In this document: positions 32,564-39,929 of the stretch, piece after piece
Numbering within the stretch: position 1 is the stretch's first letter
Layout of the letters: each line of letters starts with the position of its first letter
Origin: an uncultured Dehalococcoidia bacterium
GTDB taxonomy: Bacteria; Chloroflexota; Dehalococcoidia; Lucifugimonadales; UBA3495
Length of the DNA: 64,000 nt
Reading direction: 5' to 3'
Assembly (NCBI GenBank): GCA_958295765.1
Contig: CATQHB010000002.1
Location: forward strand, 3,020,363 to 3,084,362
Made by a program: the position numbers and the translations under genes
Notes under the pieces: model-generated
Seen by the model: only the letters and a program-made list of their open reading frames with translations
Database searches by the model: none
Told to the model about the DNA's origin: nothing

Positions 32564-33850
32564 ATGCAGCAAAGCAAATCCCGGCAACTCTTTACTCAGG
32601 CCCAGCAGGTCATCCCCGGCGGGGTGAACAGCCCGGTGCGCTCCTTTCGCGCCGTGGCCGGTACGCCGCCCTTTATCGCTAGGGGGCAGGGTTGCCGTGT
32701 CTGGGACGTGGACGGCAACGAATATATTGACTACCTCGGCTCTTGGGGGCCTTTAGTCCTGGGCCATGCCCACCCGGCGGTGGTAGAGGCGTTGCAGCAG
32801 GCCGCCGCCGACGGCTCCAGCTTCGGCGCTCCGGTGGCAATGGAGGTGGAACTGGCCGGCCTCATCTGCCAGGCCCTGCCCTCGGTGGAACAAGTCCGGC
32901 TGGTCAGTTCCGGCACCGAAGCCTGTATGAGCGCCATCCGCCTGGCCCGGGCCTATACCGGACGCAGCAAGGTTATCAAGTTCTCCGGCTGTTACCACGG
33001 CCACGCCGACGGCCTGCTGGTCAAGGCCGGTTCCGGCGCCCTGACCCACGGCATCCCCACCAGCGCCGGCGTGCCGGAAGCCTACGCTGCGGAAACCCTG
33101 GTCGCCGACTATAACGACCTGGCCTCGGTGGAGAGTTTCTTTCAAGCCTGGCCCGACGCCATCGCCGGCGTCATCGTAGAGCCGGTGGCCGGCAATATGG
33201 GCGTGGTGCCGCCGGCCGAGGGCTTTCTGGATGCCCTGCGCCGGCTGACCGCCGACAACGGGGCAATGCTCATCTTTGACGAAGTGATAACCGGCTTTCG
33301 CATCGCCTGGGGCGGCGCCCAAGTCCGCTACGGCGTTACCCCGGACATCACCTGCCTGGGCAAGATTATCGGCGGCGGCCTGCCGGTGGGCGCCTACGGC
33401 GGGCGGCGGGAAATTATGGAAATGGTCGCTCCCCTGGGGCCGATGTACCAGGCCGGCACCCTGTCCGGCAACCCTCTGGCGGTAACCGCCGGCCTGACCA
33501 CCCTGACCGAGTTGCAGCGGGCGGGGACTTATGAACGGCTGGAGTCCCTGGCCGGCCGACTGGCCGACGGGTTGACGCAAGCCTTTGCCCAGGCCGAAGT
33601 TCCGGCGACGCTGAACCGGGTGGGTTCAATGCTCACCGGGTTCTTTGCCGCCGGGCCGGTTGATTCCCTGGGCCGAGTGGAACAAGCGGACACCGAGGCT
33701 TATGGCCGTTACTTCCACGCCATGCTGGAACGGGGGGTATATCTGGCGCCCTCTCAGTTCGAGGCGGGATTCGTCTCCCTGGCCCATACCGAGGCGGACA
33801 TTGACCGGACGGTAGCAATCGCCGCCGCCGCGCTGGAGAGTTTGCGTTAG
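32564..33850 (+). CDS. hemL: Glutamate-1-semialdehyde 2,1-aminomutase
   Basis: PLP enzyme that makes 5-aminolevulinate from glutamate-1-semialdehyde. 428 residues. FDEVITGFR (the PLP-aspartate block) and [18 protein letters not shown] (the Schiff-base lysine block) are present; the N terminus [20 protein letters not shown] is typical. It is the last tetrapyrrole gene of the run; with hemA, hemB, hemC and hemD it completes the C5 route to uroporphyrinogen III. Confidence 0.95.
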   Translation: MQQSKSRQLFTQAQQVIPGGVNSPVRSFRAVAGTPPFIARGQGCRVWDVDGNEYIDYLGSWGPLVLGHAHPAVVEALQQAAADGSSFGAPVAMEVELAGLICQALPSVEQVRLVSSGTEACMSAIRLARAYTGRSKVIKFSGCYHGHADGLLVKAGSGALTHGIPTSAGVPEAYAAETLVADYNDLASVESFFQAWPDAIAGVIVEPVAGNMGVVPPAEGFLDALRRLTADNGAMLIFDEVITGFRIAWGGAQVRYGVTPDITCLGKIIGGGLPVGAYGGRREIMEMVAPLGPMYQAGTLSGNPLAVTAGLTTLTELQRAGTYERLESLAGRLADGLTQAFAQAEVPATLNRVGSMLTGFFAAGPVDSLGRVEQADTEAYGRYFHAMLERGVYLAPSQFEAGFVSLAHTEADIDRTVAIAAAALESLR

Positions 33851-33916
33851 GGCGAGACGGGGCGATATGGTGTAGAATAGACTTGGCGCCCAAGACTCAG
33901 GAGAGGATTAGCTGCC

Positions 33917-34423
33917 GTGACCGTTGAAAACGCCAACCGCCATGTCGAACTGAGCCGCCGCATGATTCGGCAGGCTCACTACGAACTGGAGCGCCTGGGC
34001 GACCGGTTACAGGCGTCGGATAAAGCATCCGGCGCCGTGGCCCACGCCGTTAAAGCCATTGCCGAAGACCGCCAGTGGCGCCATAGCTCCCATAACCTGC
34101 GCCGGCAAATTGTGGGCCTGCTTGCCGACGAATTTGACCGGCCGAACCTGGTTTCTCTCCAATATATCGCCGACGCACTGCACAACAACTTTTACGAAGA
34201 CCTGATGCATCCCCTGGAGTTAAGGAGAGATTTGGCCGAGGTTACCGAGCGGTTGGAGTTCCTCTGGGAAGTGCGGGAGCGAGGCGCCAATCCGGATTTT
34301 ATCCCTTCCCCGGAGCAGCAGCAGGCTATCGACCGCCTGAGGCTGACCGAGGAAGAGGTCGCCGCTATCCCCCTTATCGACTATCCGCCGCCGATGCCGC
34401 CTTTTGTGCCGCCGGAACAATAG
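33917..34423 (+). CDS. PaREP1/HEPN-like helical protein
   Basis: 168 residues, mostly helix. RMIRQAHYELERLGDRLQAS, KASGAVAHAVKAIAE and LQYIADALHNNFYED follow the pattern of PaREP1-type HEPN proteins, which often act as paired RNases or RNA-binding proteins with nucleotidyltransferases. The R-x(4-6)-H motif of active HEPN RNases is not obvious. The C terminus is Pro-rich (IDYPPPMPPFVPPEQ). The start is GTG at 33917. It follows hemL by 66 bases; a terminator follows it. Confidence 0.6.
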   Translation: MTVENANRHVELSRRMIRQAHYELERLGDRLQASDKASGAVAHAVKAIAEDRQWRHSSHNLRRQIVGLLADEFDRPNLVSLQYIADALHNNFYEDLMHPLELRRDLAEVTERLEFLWEVRERGANPDFIPSPEQQQAIDRLRLTEEEVAAIPLIDYPPPMPPFVPPEQ

Positions 34424-34457
34424 CTAACTGCGGCTTTCCGTATCCCGTAAAAGAAAT

Positions 34458-34490
34458 GAGGCGGGTCGATTAAGACCCGCCTCTTGGTGT
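34458..34490 (+). terminator. Rho-independent-like terminator between convergent genes
   Basis: GAGGCGGGTC, loop GATTAA, GACCCGCCTC gives a perfect ten-base-pair stem, followed by TTGGTGT. It lies between the HEPN-like gene (+) and sodN (-). It may end the hem-cluster transcript. Confidence 0.65.
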
Positions 34491-34540
34491 CCAGTACGCT
34501 GTCCTTTACCGGCGGGGCGGGACGGTATGGTAGGAATGGC

Positions 34541-35005
34541 CTAGGCGCCGTAGCGGGCGGCGGCGTTGGGGTCGCTGTATTCCACGCCCTTGGTGGCCCA
34601 GAAAGCGGCGGCGATAGCGTCCACCGCGGCGACCAGTTCCTCACAGGCGGCCATATCCACGGTTTGGCGGCAGCGGCCGGCCAGCTTCAACGCGGCATTG
34701 AAGGAGCCGTGCAGGTCAAAGCCTTCCGGCGTATTGGGCCAGGCATAGTCGGCCCAGAGAATCCGCAGTTCCCGTTTGCAGGTTTCGGCGTGCTCTTCCT
34801 TTACCGCCACGTAGCGGGACATCGTGTTGGCGTAAGCGGCCATGGCCTCCGGGCCTTCGCCGGCCTCCAGCGCCTGCATCCGCAGCACCATTTTCTGCAC
34901 CGTTTGGGCCGCAATCTTGGCGGATACGGGGTCATAGATGCCGCAGGGGATGTCGCAATGGGCTTCCGCCTCTTGAGCCTTCAACCATCGGAGCGGGTTA
35001 AACAT
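34541..35005 (-). CDS. sodN: Nickel superoxide dismutase
   Basis: Converts superoxide to oxygen and hydrogen peroxide. The nickel hook HCDIPCGIYDP is at residues 16-26: His16, Cys17 and Cys21 are the expected ligands after removal of the 15-residue propeptide (MFNPLRWLKAQEAEA), which must be cut before His16. The rest is the four-helix bundle of about 115 residues. The usual processing protease gene (sodX) is not next to it or elsewhere in the window. Confidence 0.92.
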   Translation of the reverse strand: MFNPLRWLKAQEAEAHCDIPCGIYDPVSAKIAAQTVQKMVLRMQALEAGEGPEAMAAYANTMSRYVAVKEEHAETCKRELRILWADYAWPNTPEGFDLHGSFNAALKLAGRCRQTVDMAACEELVAAVDAIAAAFWATKGVEYSDPNAAARYGA

Positions 35006-35134
35006 TCTTGCCCTTCCTTCATTCTAAGTTTGGCCCCGGCGAACCGGGCCGCCCCAAGGTTACAAGAAATCCTGCCCTGGCGCAACCCCCGGCCCTTTTC
35101 CGCGTGGGCGTTTGCCGAGTTGAGTCGCCCCTCT

Positions 35135-35220
35135 CCGCTCATCCTGAGCTTGTCGAAGGATGACCTGAAAGAGGAATTGCTGGATATGGAAGGGTGGTTC
35201 GACAAGCTCACCATGAGCGG
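35135..35220. repeat. Family A repeat pair
   Basis: CCGCTCATCCTGAGCTTGTC ... GGTTCGACAAGCTCACCATG plus AGCGG. A second pair lies at 35349-35418. The 35006-35739 stretch holds these and a family C element; no gene is seen. Confidence 0.7.
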
Positions 35221-35348
35221 ATGTTGTTCTTGGCGCGGAATTTGCACAAGCCCGGCCTTTCCGGGTCAAGCTCTTTCGGTTCCTGACTCCTTACAGCGTA
35301 TAACCGCTGGTCAACTATGACAGTTAAGCAACAACTCATAACTCATAA

Positions 35349-35418
35349 CCGCTCATGGTGAGCTTGTCGAACCATTTCCATCCGACGGTTTATCCTTCGG
35401 CAAGCTCAGGATGAGCGG
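35349..35418. repeat. Family A repeat pair
   Basis: CCGCTCATGGTGAGCTTGTC on the left and CTCAGGATGAGCGG on the right. It lies upstream of the AI-2E-family permease gene, before the family C element at 35492. Confidence 0.65.
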
Positions 35419-35491
35419 GGAGATGAGGCAACTTAACTTTGCACAAGCCCTGGTTCAAGCCGGCCACCCTCAAGGCAATCGCAGCATAAAC

Positions 35492-35581
35492 CCGTCATTC
35501 CGGCGAACAGAACCCTCGGTAGCCGGCCCGCTCTTTTCCGGGGGATTTCCTGGATTCCGGTTTTTGCCGGAACGACGGTTG
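35492..35581. mobile_element. MITE-like element, family C (left arm shortened)
   Basis: Left CGTCATTCCGGCGAACAG (arm shortened), centre CTCTTTTCCGGG, right CTGGATTCCGGTTTTTGCCG plus GAACGACGGTTG. It is followed at about 35626 by the conserved GGTTAAGACGCGATTGCC tail. Confidence 0.7.
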
Positions 35582-35739
35582 TTGATAATGACGGTTGTTT
35601 GGGGTGCCGACGGTTGCCGGCGTTGCCTTGGTTAAGACGCGATTGCCCGCCCTTTCCGCCCCGGCAGTTGACGCCAGGTATGGCGCAAGGCACAATGGGG
35701 CCGGCTGTCCCGCCCACTTAGGGACAAAGGGACACAGGA

Positions 35740-36918
35740 ATGGCGCCGATGAACCCGGACTTGAAACGCAAGCGGCTGTTACTGCTGGCTACGGCGGCCG
35801 TCGTGGTGGCTACGCTGCTGGTATTGTACTTGATGGGCAGCGTGCTGCTGACCCTGGGCCTCAGCGCCGTAATCGCTTATGTCCTTTTCCCGCTGGCCCG
35901 GCTGCTGGAGCGGGGGATGCCCTGGCGACACCGGCGCCCCGGCCTGAGCCGGGGCATCGCCGTCGGCATCATCTTCCTGGCCGGGCTGGGCCTGCTGGTC
36001 TGGGCCTTGATTCTGGCGATACCGCCCACCCTGCGGCAAGGCGCCCGGTTCGTTGAGGCTTTTCCCGGCCTGTTCAATTCCGCCCGGGCCACGGTGGAGG
36101 GTTGGGCCGCCGACTATTCCCACCTGGTTCCCGAGCAGATGCGGGACAAGGGAGAGGAGTGGCTGGGCAACGCCGGGGGTATCCTGGGCGATGCCGCCTT
36201 GAACGTAGGGGCGCAAACCCTGGGGGTAATCTCCGGCTCCGTCGCTTTCGTCATTGGTCTGGCGACCGCTCCGGTGCTGATTTTCTACCTGATGAAGGAC
36301 TCGGACCCCATACGGTCAGCGATCTACACCCCCTTTCCGGCGGCTTTGCGGCCTTACCTGCGGGACGTGCTGGACATTGTGAACCGGACGCTGGGGGGAT
36401 ACATCCGGGGGCAGCTAATCCTGGGGGTGATTGTCGGAGTCATCGTAACCGGGGGCCTGCTGCTGCTGGGGGTGCCTTTTGCCGTTCTGCTGGGGATAGT
36501 GGCCGGCCTGACCGAGTTGATTCCCATTATCGGCCCCTGGATTGGCGGCGCCGCCGGCGTACTGGTAACTCTGGCAACCGCGCCGGACAAGGTGCTCTGG
36601 GTCATCCTGCTCTATCTGGTAGTCCAGCTTTTGGAAAACTCCCTGCTGGTGCCCCGGGTGCAGTCCAGCAGCATTAACCTGCATCCCATCGTCATCATTA
36701 TGACCATCACCGTCGGCAGCCAGTATTTTGGCCTGTGGGGGGTCATCCTGGGGCCGCCCCTGGTAGCGATGGTCAAGGACTTGGTGGTCTATTTCGTCCA
36801 GGAATGGAACCGTCCGGCGCCGCCGGATGATGCTGAGACAGCTATTGAGGCAACCGAACCCGATGCGGAAAATTCCGAGGCAATATCCGAGACAATAGAG
36901 GAGACCCAGGCCGTTTAG
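35740..36918 (+). CDS. AI-2E-family (PerM-like) membrane permease
   Basis: 392 residues with about eight membrane spans: two near the N terminus, one after a central soluble part, and a run of four from about 215 to 350. The segments TAPVLIFYLMKDSDPIRSAI, VNRTLGGYIRGQLILGVIVG and LTELIPIIGPWIGGAAGVLV are family marks. The C-terminal ~35 residues are acidic (EATEPDAENSEAISETIEET). The family includes a quorum-signal exporter and sodium/proton antiporters, so the name says little about its cargo. A second ATG at 35749 is a possible start. Confidence 0.88.
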   Translation: MAPMNPDLKRKRLLLLATAAVVVATLLVLYLMGSVLLTLGLSAVIAYVLFPLARLLERGMPWRHRRPGLSRGIAVGIIFLAGLGLLVWALILAIPPTLRQGARFVEAFPGLFNSARATVEGWAADYSHLVPEQMRDKGEEWLGNAGGILGDAALNVGAQTLGVISGSVAFVIGLATAPVLIFYLMKDSDPIRSAIYTPFPAALRPYLRDVLDIVNRTLGGYIRGQLILGVIVGVIVTGGLLLLGVPFAVLLGIVAGLTELIPIIGPWIGGAAGVLVTLATAPDKVLWVILLYLVVQLLENSLLVPRVQSSSINLHPIVIIMTITVGSQYFGLWGVILGPPLVAMVKDLVVYFVQEWNRPAPPDDAETAIEATEPDAENSEAISETIEETQAV

Positions 36919-36985
36919 CCGCTCATGGTGAGCCGGTCAAACCCCATTCCCCCATCCGCTCATGGTGAGCTTGTCGAACCACCGG
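36919..36985. repeat. Family A arms
   Basis: GCTCATGGTGAGCCGGTC and CCGCTCATGGTGAGCTTGTC at the end of the permease gene. Together with the family F element and further A arms they fill 36919-37460; no gene is seen. Confidence 0.65.
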
Positions 36986-36992
36986 CTTATCC

Positions 36993-37208
36993 GGTATTCT
37001 CAACAGGCGTTGGTGTTATGACAGAATACTCCGGCGGCCGGTAGGGGCGGGTTTGTAACCCGCCCTGGCGACAACGGCAGAGTCATTGGGGTAACGGAGA
37101 CCGCGTATCCGACACATCCCTGCACCGGAACCAGGGCGGGTTATTAACCCGCCCCTACAATTATGCACCAGAGCCGGGTAAGGAACACCAACGCGTGTTG
37201 AGCATACC
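36993..37208. mobile_element. MITE-like element, family F (best copy)
   Basis: 216 bases. Left end GGTATTCTCAACAGGCGTTG plus GTGTT; right end AACACCAACGCGTGTTGAGC plus ATACC, its near-complement. Inside are GTAGGGGCGGGTTTGTAACC and GGCGGGTTATTAACCCGCCC, around the core GGTAACGGAGACCGCGTATC. The nested inverted repeats and lack of coding potential suggest a non-autonomous element mobilised in trans. Confidence 0.8.
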
Positions 37209-37430
37209 GCTTATCCTTCGACAAGCTCAGGATGAGCGGGAGAGGTAGCTCAGGATGAGCGGATAAGGTAGGCAACTCAACCTTGCCCACGCCAAGCACA
37301 AAATCCGCTCACGGTGAACCGCTCAAACCTCACTCCCCATCCGCTCATGGTGAGCCTGTCGAACCACTAGTTTATCCTTCGACAAGCTCACCATGAGCGG
37401 GAGAGGCAGTTCAGGATGAGCGGGTAAGGT
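37209..37430. repeat. Cluster of family A arms
   Basis: At least five arms (GACAAGCTCAGGATGAGCGG, GCTCATGGTGAGCC, GACAAGCTCACCATGAGCGG and shorter forms with GGTAGCTCAGGATGAGCGG) between the family F element and the GMC oxidoreductase stop. Confidence 0.7.
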
Positions 37431-37460
37431 AGGCAAGCGGGGAAAGGGGCAACTCAACTA

Positions 37461-39011
37461 TCACAAACCCTCAATGATAAAGTCGGCGACCCGTTCACCG
37501 ATTGCCAGGGTGGTTACGTTGGTGTTGGCCCGGATGCAGTCCGGCATAATGGAGGCGTCCACTACCCGCAGGCCCTCCAGCCCGTGTACCCGCCCGTACT
37601 GGTCCACCACCGCCATCGGGTCGGAGGCCGGCCCCATCTTGCAGGTGCAGGAGGTGTGCTGCGAAGTAGTTACCTCCCGCAGCATCCACTGATCCAGGGC
37701 CTCATCCGATTCCAGGTCGGCATCGGTGGGCGCCACCCGCTCCTCGATGATGTCCTTGAACGCCGCGTCCTCGCCCAGGGCGACGCAGATACGCACCGAC
37801 TCCCGCAGCCGTTTCCGGTCGAACTCCTCATCCAGGTAATGGTACTCCAGCACCGGCTGGGCGTTGGGGTCGGTGGAGGCCAGGCGCAGTTCGCCGGCGC
37901 CCACCGCCAGGTAGATTCCGGCGGTCATTCGGATGCCCAGAGGCGCCATTCGGTTGCCGCCCAGGTTGACACGCTCGGTGGCGAAGGACTGCATCGTAAT
38001 TTTCATATCGTTGCGCAGGTCCGAGTCCTCGGCGGTGTAGCGCAGGGTCAGCTGAGCCCGGGGTTTCAGGCCGTCCAGGTCAAACCCCGCTTTGGTGCGC
38101 CAGGTTACCCAGACGCCGGGATGGTCCCGCAGGTTCTGGCCGACGCCGGGTTTGTCGGCTACCACCGGGAGGCCCAGGCTTTGCAGGTGGTCGGCCGGGC
38201 CAACGCCGGACAACATCAGAATCTGCGGGGAGCCGATGGCCCCGGCGGACAGAATAATTTCCTCGCCTTCGACGACGAACTTCTCCCCGCCGCTCTCCAG
38301 TTCCACGCCGGTGGCCCGGTTGCCGTCGAAAATCAGGCGGTGGACGGTGCAGTTGGGCCGGATGGTCAGGTTCAGGCGGTGGCGGGCCTGGTCCAGGTAG
38401 CCCATAGCGGTGCTGATGCGGATGCCGTTGGGGTTGTTCAACGGCGTTGGCCCGACGCCCCAGGTGTCGGGGTGATTATGGTCGGGGCAGTCGGGGTAGC
38501 CGGCGGCGATGGCGGCCTGGTAAAAAGCCTCCTGCGCTGGCAGCCAGGTATCCCGCTTGAAACGGTGCATCACGATTGGCCCGTCGCCGCCGTGAAAGTC
38601 GTCGCCGCCGTAGTCGGTATCGGTCTCGATGCGGCGGAAGTAGGGGAGCAGCTTGGGGAAAGTCCATTCGTCGTTGCCCATAGCGGCCCAGGTATCATAG
38701 TCCTCGGGCACGCCCCGCAGAAACACCTGGCCGTTGATGGCGCTGGAGCCGCCGGTTACCTTGCCCCGGGGCACCATCATCGGCGGGGCCTCCTCGGTGG
38801 CCTTGCCCACGAACTGCCAGTTGTGGTCGCTGGTCATCACGTCGGCTTCGGTAGCGTAACCGAACTTCACTTCCTCGGGCAGGTCTTCAAAGTTGGGGTA
38901 ATCGGCCCCGGCCTCCAGCAGCAGCACCGACCGGCTGGGGTCTTCGGAAAGCCGGGTCGCCAGAATCGCCCCCGCCGACCCTGCTCCGATAATCACCTTG
39001 TCATATTTCAT
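37461..39011 (-). CDS. GMC-family FAD oxidoreductase (choline dehydrogenase-like)
   Basis: 516 residues. The FAD-binding start DKVIIGAGSAGAILATRLSE, the GGSSAINGQVFLRG motif, GAIGSPQILMLSGVGPADHL (GMC signature 2) and the C-terminal HTSCTCKMGPASDPMAVVDQ with VVDASIMPDCIRANTNVTT are all present. The active-site His is in the HTSCTCKMG block. It oxidises an alcohol; choline is possible, but no betaine aldehyde dehydrogenase is next to it. The gene stands alone between repeat clusters. Confidence 0.92.
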   Translation of the reverse strand: MKYDKVIIGAGSAGAILATRLSEDPSRSVLLLEAGADYPNFEDLPEEVKFGYATEADVMTSDHNWQFVGKATEEAPPMMVPRGKVTGGSSAINGQVFLRGVPEDYDTWAAMGNDEWTFPKLLPYFRRIETDTDYGGDDFHGGDGPIVMHRFKRDTWLPAQEAFYQAAIAAGYPDCPDHNHPDTWGVGPTPLNNPNGIRISTAMGYLDQARHRLNLTIRPNCTVHRLIFDGNRATGVELESGGEKFVVEGEEIILSAGAIGSPQILMLSGVGPADHLQSLGLPVVADKPGVGQNLRDHPGVWVTWRTKAGFDLDGLKPRAQLTLRYTAEDSDLRNDMKITMQSFATERVNLGGNRMAPLGIRMTAGIYLAVGAGELRLASTDPNAQPVLEYHYLDEEFDRKRLRESVRICVALGEDAAFKDIIEERVAPTDADLESDEALDQWMLREVTTSQHTSCTCKMGPASDPMAVVDQYGRVHGLEGLRVVDASIMPDCIRANTNVTTLAIGERVADFIIEGL

Positions 39012-39167
39012 CAGCCCACCTCCGGGTTTCCGCTAACGCGGGAGTAGTATGGTTTTGCAGCGTACATTGGCACGGGTAGCGTAATGGGCGGCCCCAACGG
39101 TGTCAACAACCGGGGGTATCGGGCAGCCCAGGTTAAGACGCGATTGCCCTGGGAGTATGGACTAATG

Positions 39168-39365
39168 GGTATTCTTAACACGAGTTGGTGTTCTGACGGA
39201 ATACTCCGGCGGCCGGTAGGGGCGGGTTTGTAACCCGCCCTGGCGACAACGGCAGGTCATTCGGGTAACGGAGACAGCGTATCCGACATATCCTTGCCCC
39301 GGACCAGGGCGGGTTATAAACCCGCCCCTACGTTGATGGTAATACCAACGCCTGTTGAGAATACC
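39168..39365. mobile_element. MITE-like element, family F
   Basis: 198 bases. Left end GGTATTCTTAACACGAGTTG, right end ATACCAACGCCTGTTGAGAA plus TACC, with the same nested inner repeats and core as at 36993. It lies just upstream of the tRNA-Lys promoter. 39012-39167 holds nothing I can name except the GGTTAAGACGCGATTGCC tail at about 39131. Confidence 0.8.
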
Positions 39366-39382
39366 GACTAACGTTTTAGGTG

Positions 39383-39410
39383 TTTCACAAAACTCAAGAT
39401 ATGATAAAAT
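39383..39410 (+). promoter_or_regulatory. Promoter of tRNA-Lys
   Basis: TTTCAC at 39383-39388, 16 bases, TAAAAT at 39405-39410 with TGA immediately before it (extended -10). Transcription would start near 39417, about 13 bases before the tRNA, and could run on into the CRISPR array. Confidence 0.55.
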
Positions 39411-39429
39411 AGACTCCGGCGTCATCATT

Positions 39430-39505
39430 GGGCCGTTAGCTCAGCTGGTAGAGCACCGGACTTTTAATCCGGGTGTCGTGGGTTCGATCCCCACACGGCC
39501 CACCA
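39430..39505 (+). tRNA. tRNA-Lys (anticodon UUU)
   Basis: 76 bases including an encoded CCA end. Acceptor GGGCCGT pairs with ACGGCCC; the D arm is GCTC..GAGC; the anticodon arm CCGGA CTTTTAA TCCGG gives UUU; the T arm is GTGGG TTCGATC CCCAC. Seventeen bases separate it from the first CRISPR repeat. Confidence 0.97.
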
Positions 39506-39522
39506 AACCGGCCAGAATCACG

Positions 39523-39910
39523 GTTTCCACCACCGCAAGGCGGTGGCCCCATTGAAGCTGCTCAGCAACGCCCAGCCAGTAGGCCACGTAATACAGTTTC
39601 CACTACCGAAAGGCGGTGGCCTCATTGAAGGAGCATTTGCGACCATAGGCAGACTGCCTCATCCGTTGTTTCCACCACCGAAAGGCGGTGGCCCCATTGA
39701 AGTATGTCGGCGGAACGGCCGGAGTCGATGGAGGGGGCGCAGTTTCCACCACCGAAAGGCGGTGGCCCTATTGAAGGTTGTTATCGCCATAAGCCTCCAT
39801 TCGGTCAGTTACCAGTTTCCACCACCGAAAGGCGGTGGCCCCATTGAAGCAAAGTAGGCTACGGCACCCCGGCGGCGCCAATGAATCAGGTTTCCACCAC
39901 CGAAAGGCGG
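39523..39910 (+). CRISPR. Small CRISPR array, six repeats, no cas genes nearby
   Basis: 35-base repeats begin at 39523, 39596, 39668, 39742, 39815 and 39890. They start GTTTCCACCACCGAAAGGCG and end CCCCATTGAAG, with an internal CCACCG..CGGTGG hairpin. Spacers are unique, 38, 37, 39, 38 and 40 bases. The first repeat has GCAAGG for GAAAGG, the second CACTACC and CTCATT, and the sixth is intact only to about 39910, then degenerates. The ATTGAAG end suggests the array reads on the + strand, so the degenerate end is distal, but only 17 bases separate the first repeat from the tRNA, which leaves no room for a normal leader. Probably an inactive or orphan array. Confidence 0.92.
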
Positions 39911-39929
39911 CAGCCTGGGAGAATCCGCG

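Noticed and set aside
33917..34423. HEPN-MNT toxin-antitoxin pair
   Set aside because: The HEPN-like gene has no nucleotidyltransferase partner; a terminator follows it and sodN is convergent.
37584..39047. 487-residue open frame opposite the GMC oxidoreductase
   Set aside because: GC-rich shadow of a strongly supported gene; its translation is rich in Gly, Val, Gln and Ala with no domain pattern.
2859..39332. GTAGGGGCGGGTTTGTAACC arms considered as CRISPR repeats
   Set aside because: They are inverted, not direct, spacing is irregular, and copies lie tens of kilobases apart; they fit nested MITE arms better.
39505..39523. CRISPR leader between tRNA-Lys and first repeat
   Set aside because: Only 17 bases, no AT-rich stretch.
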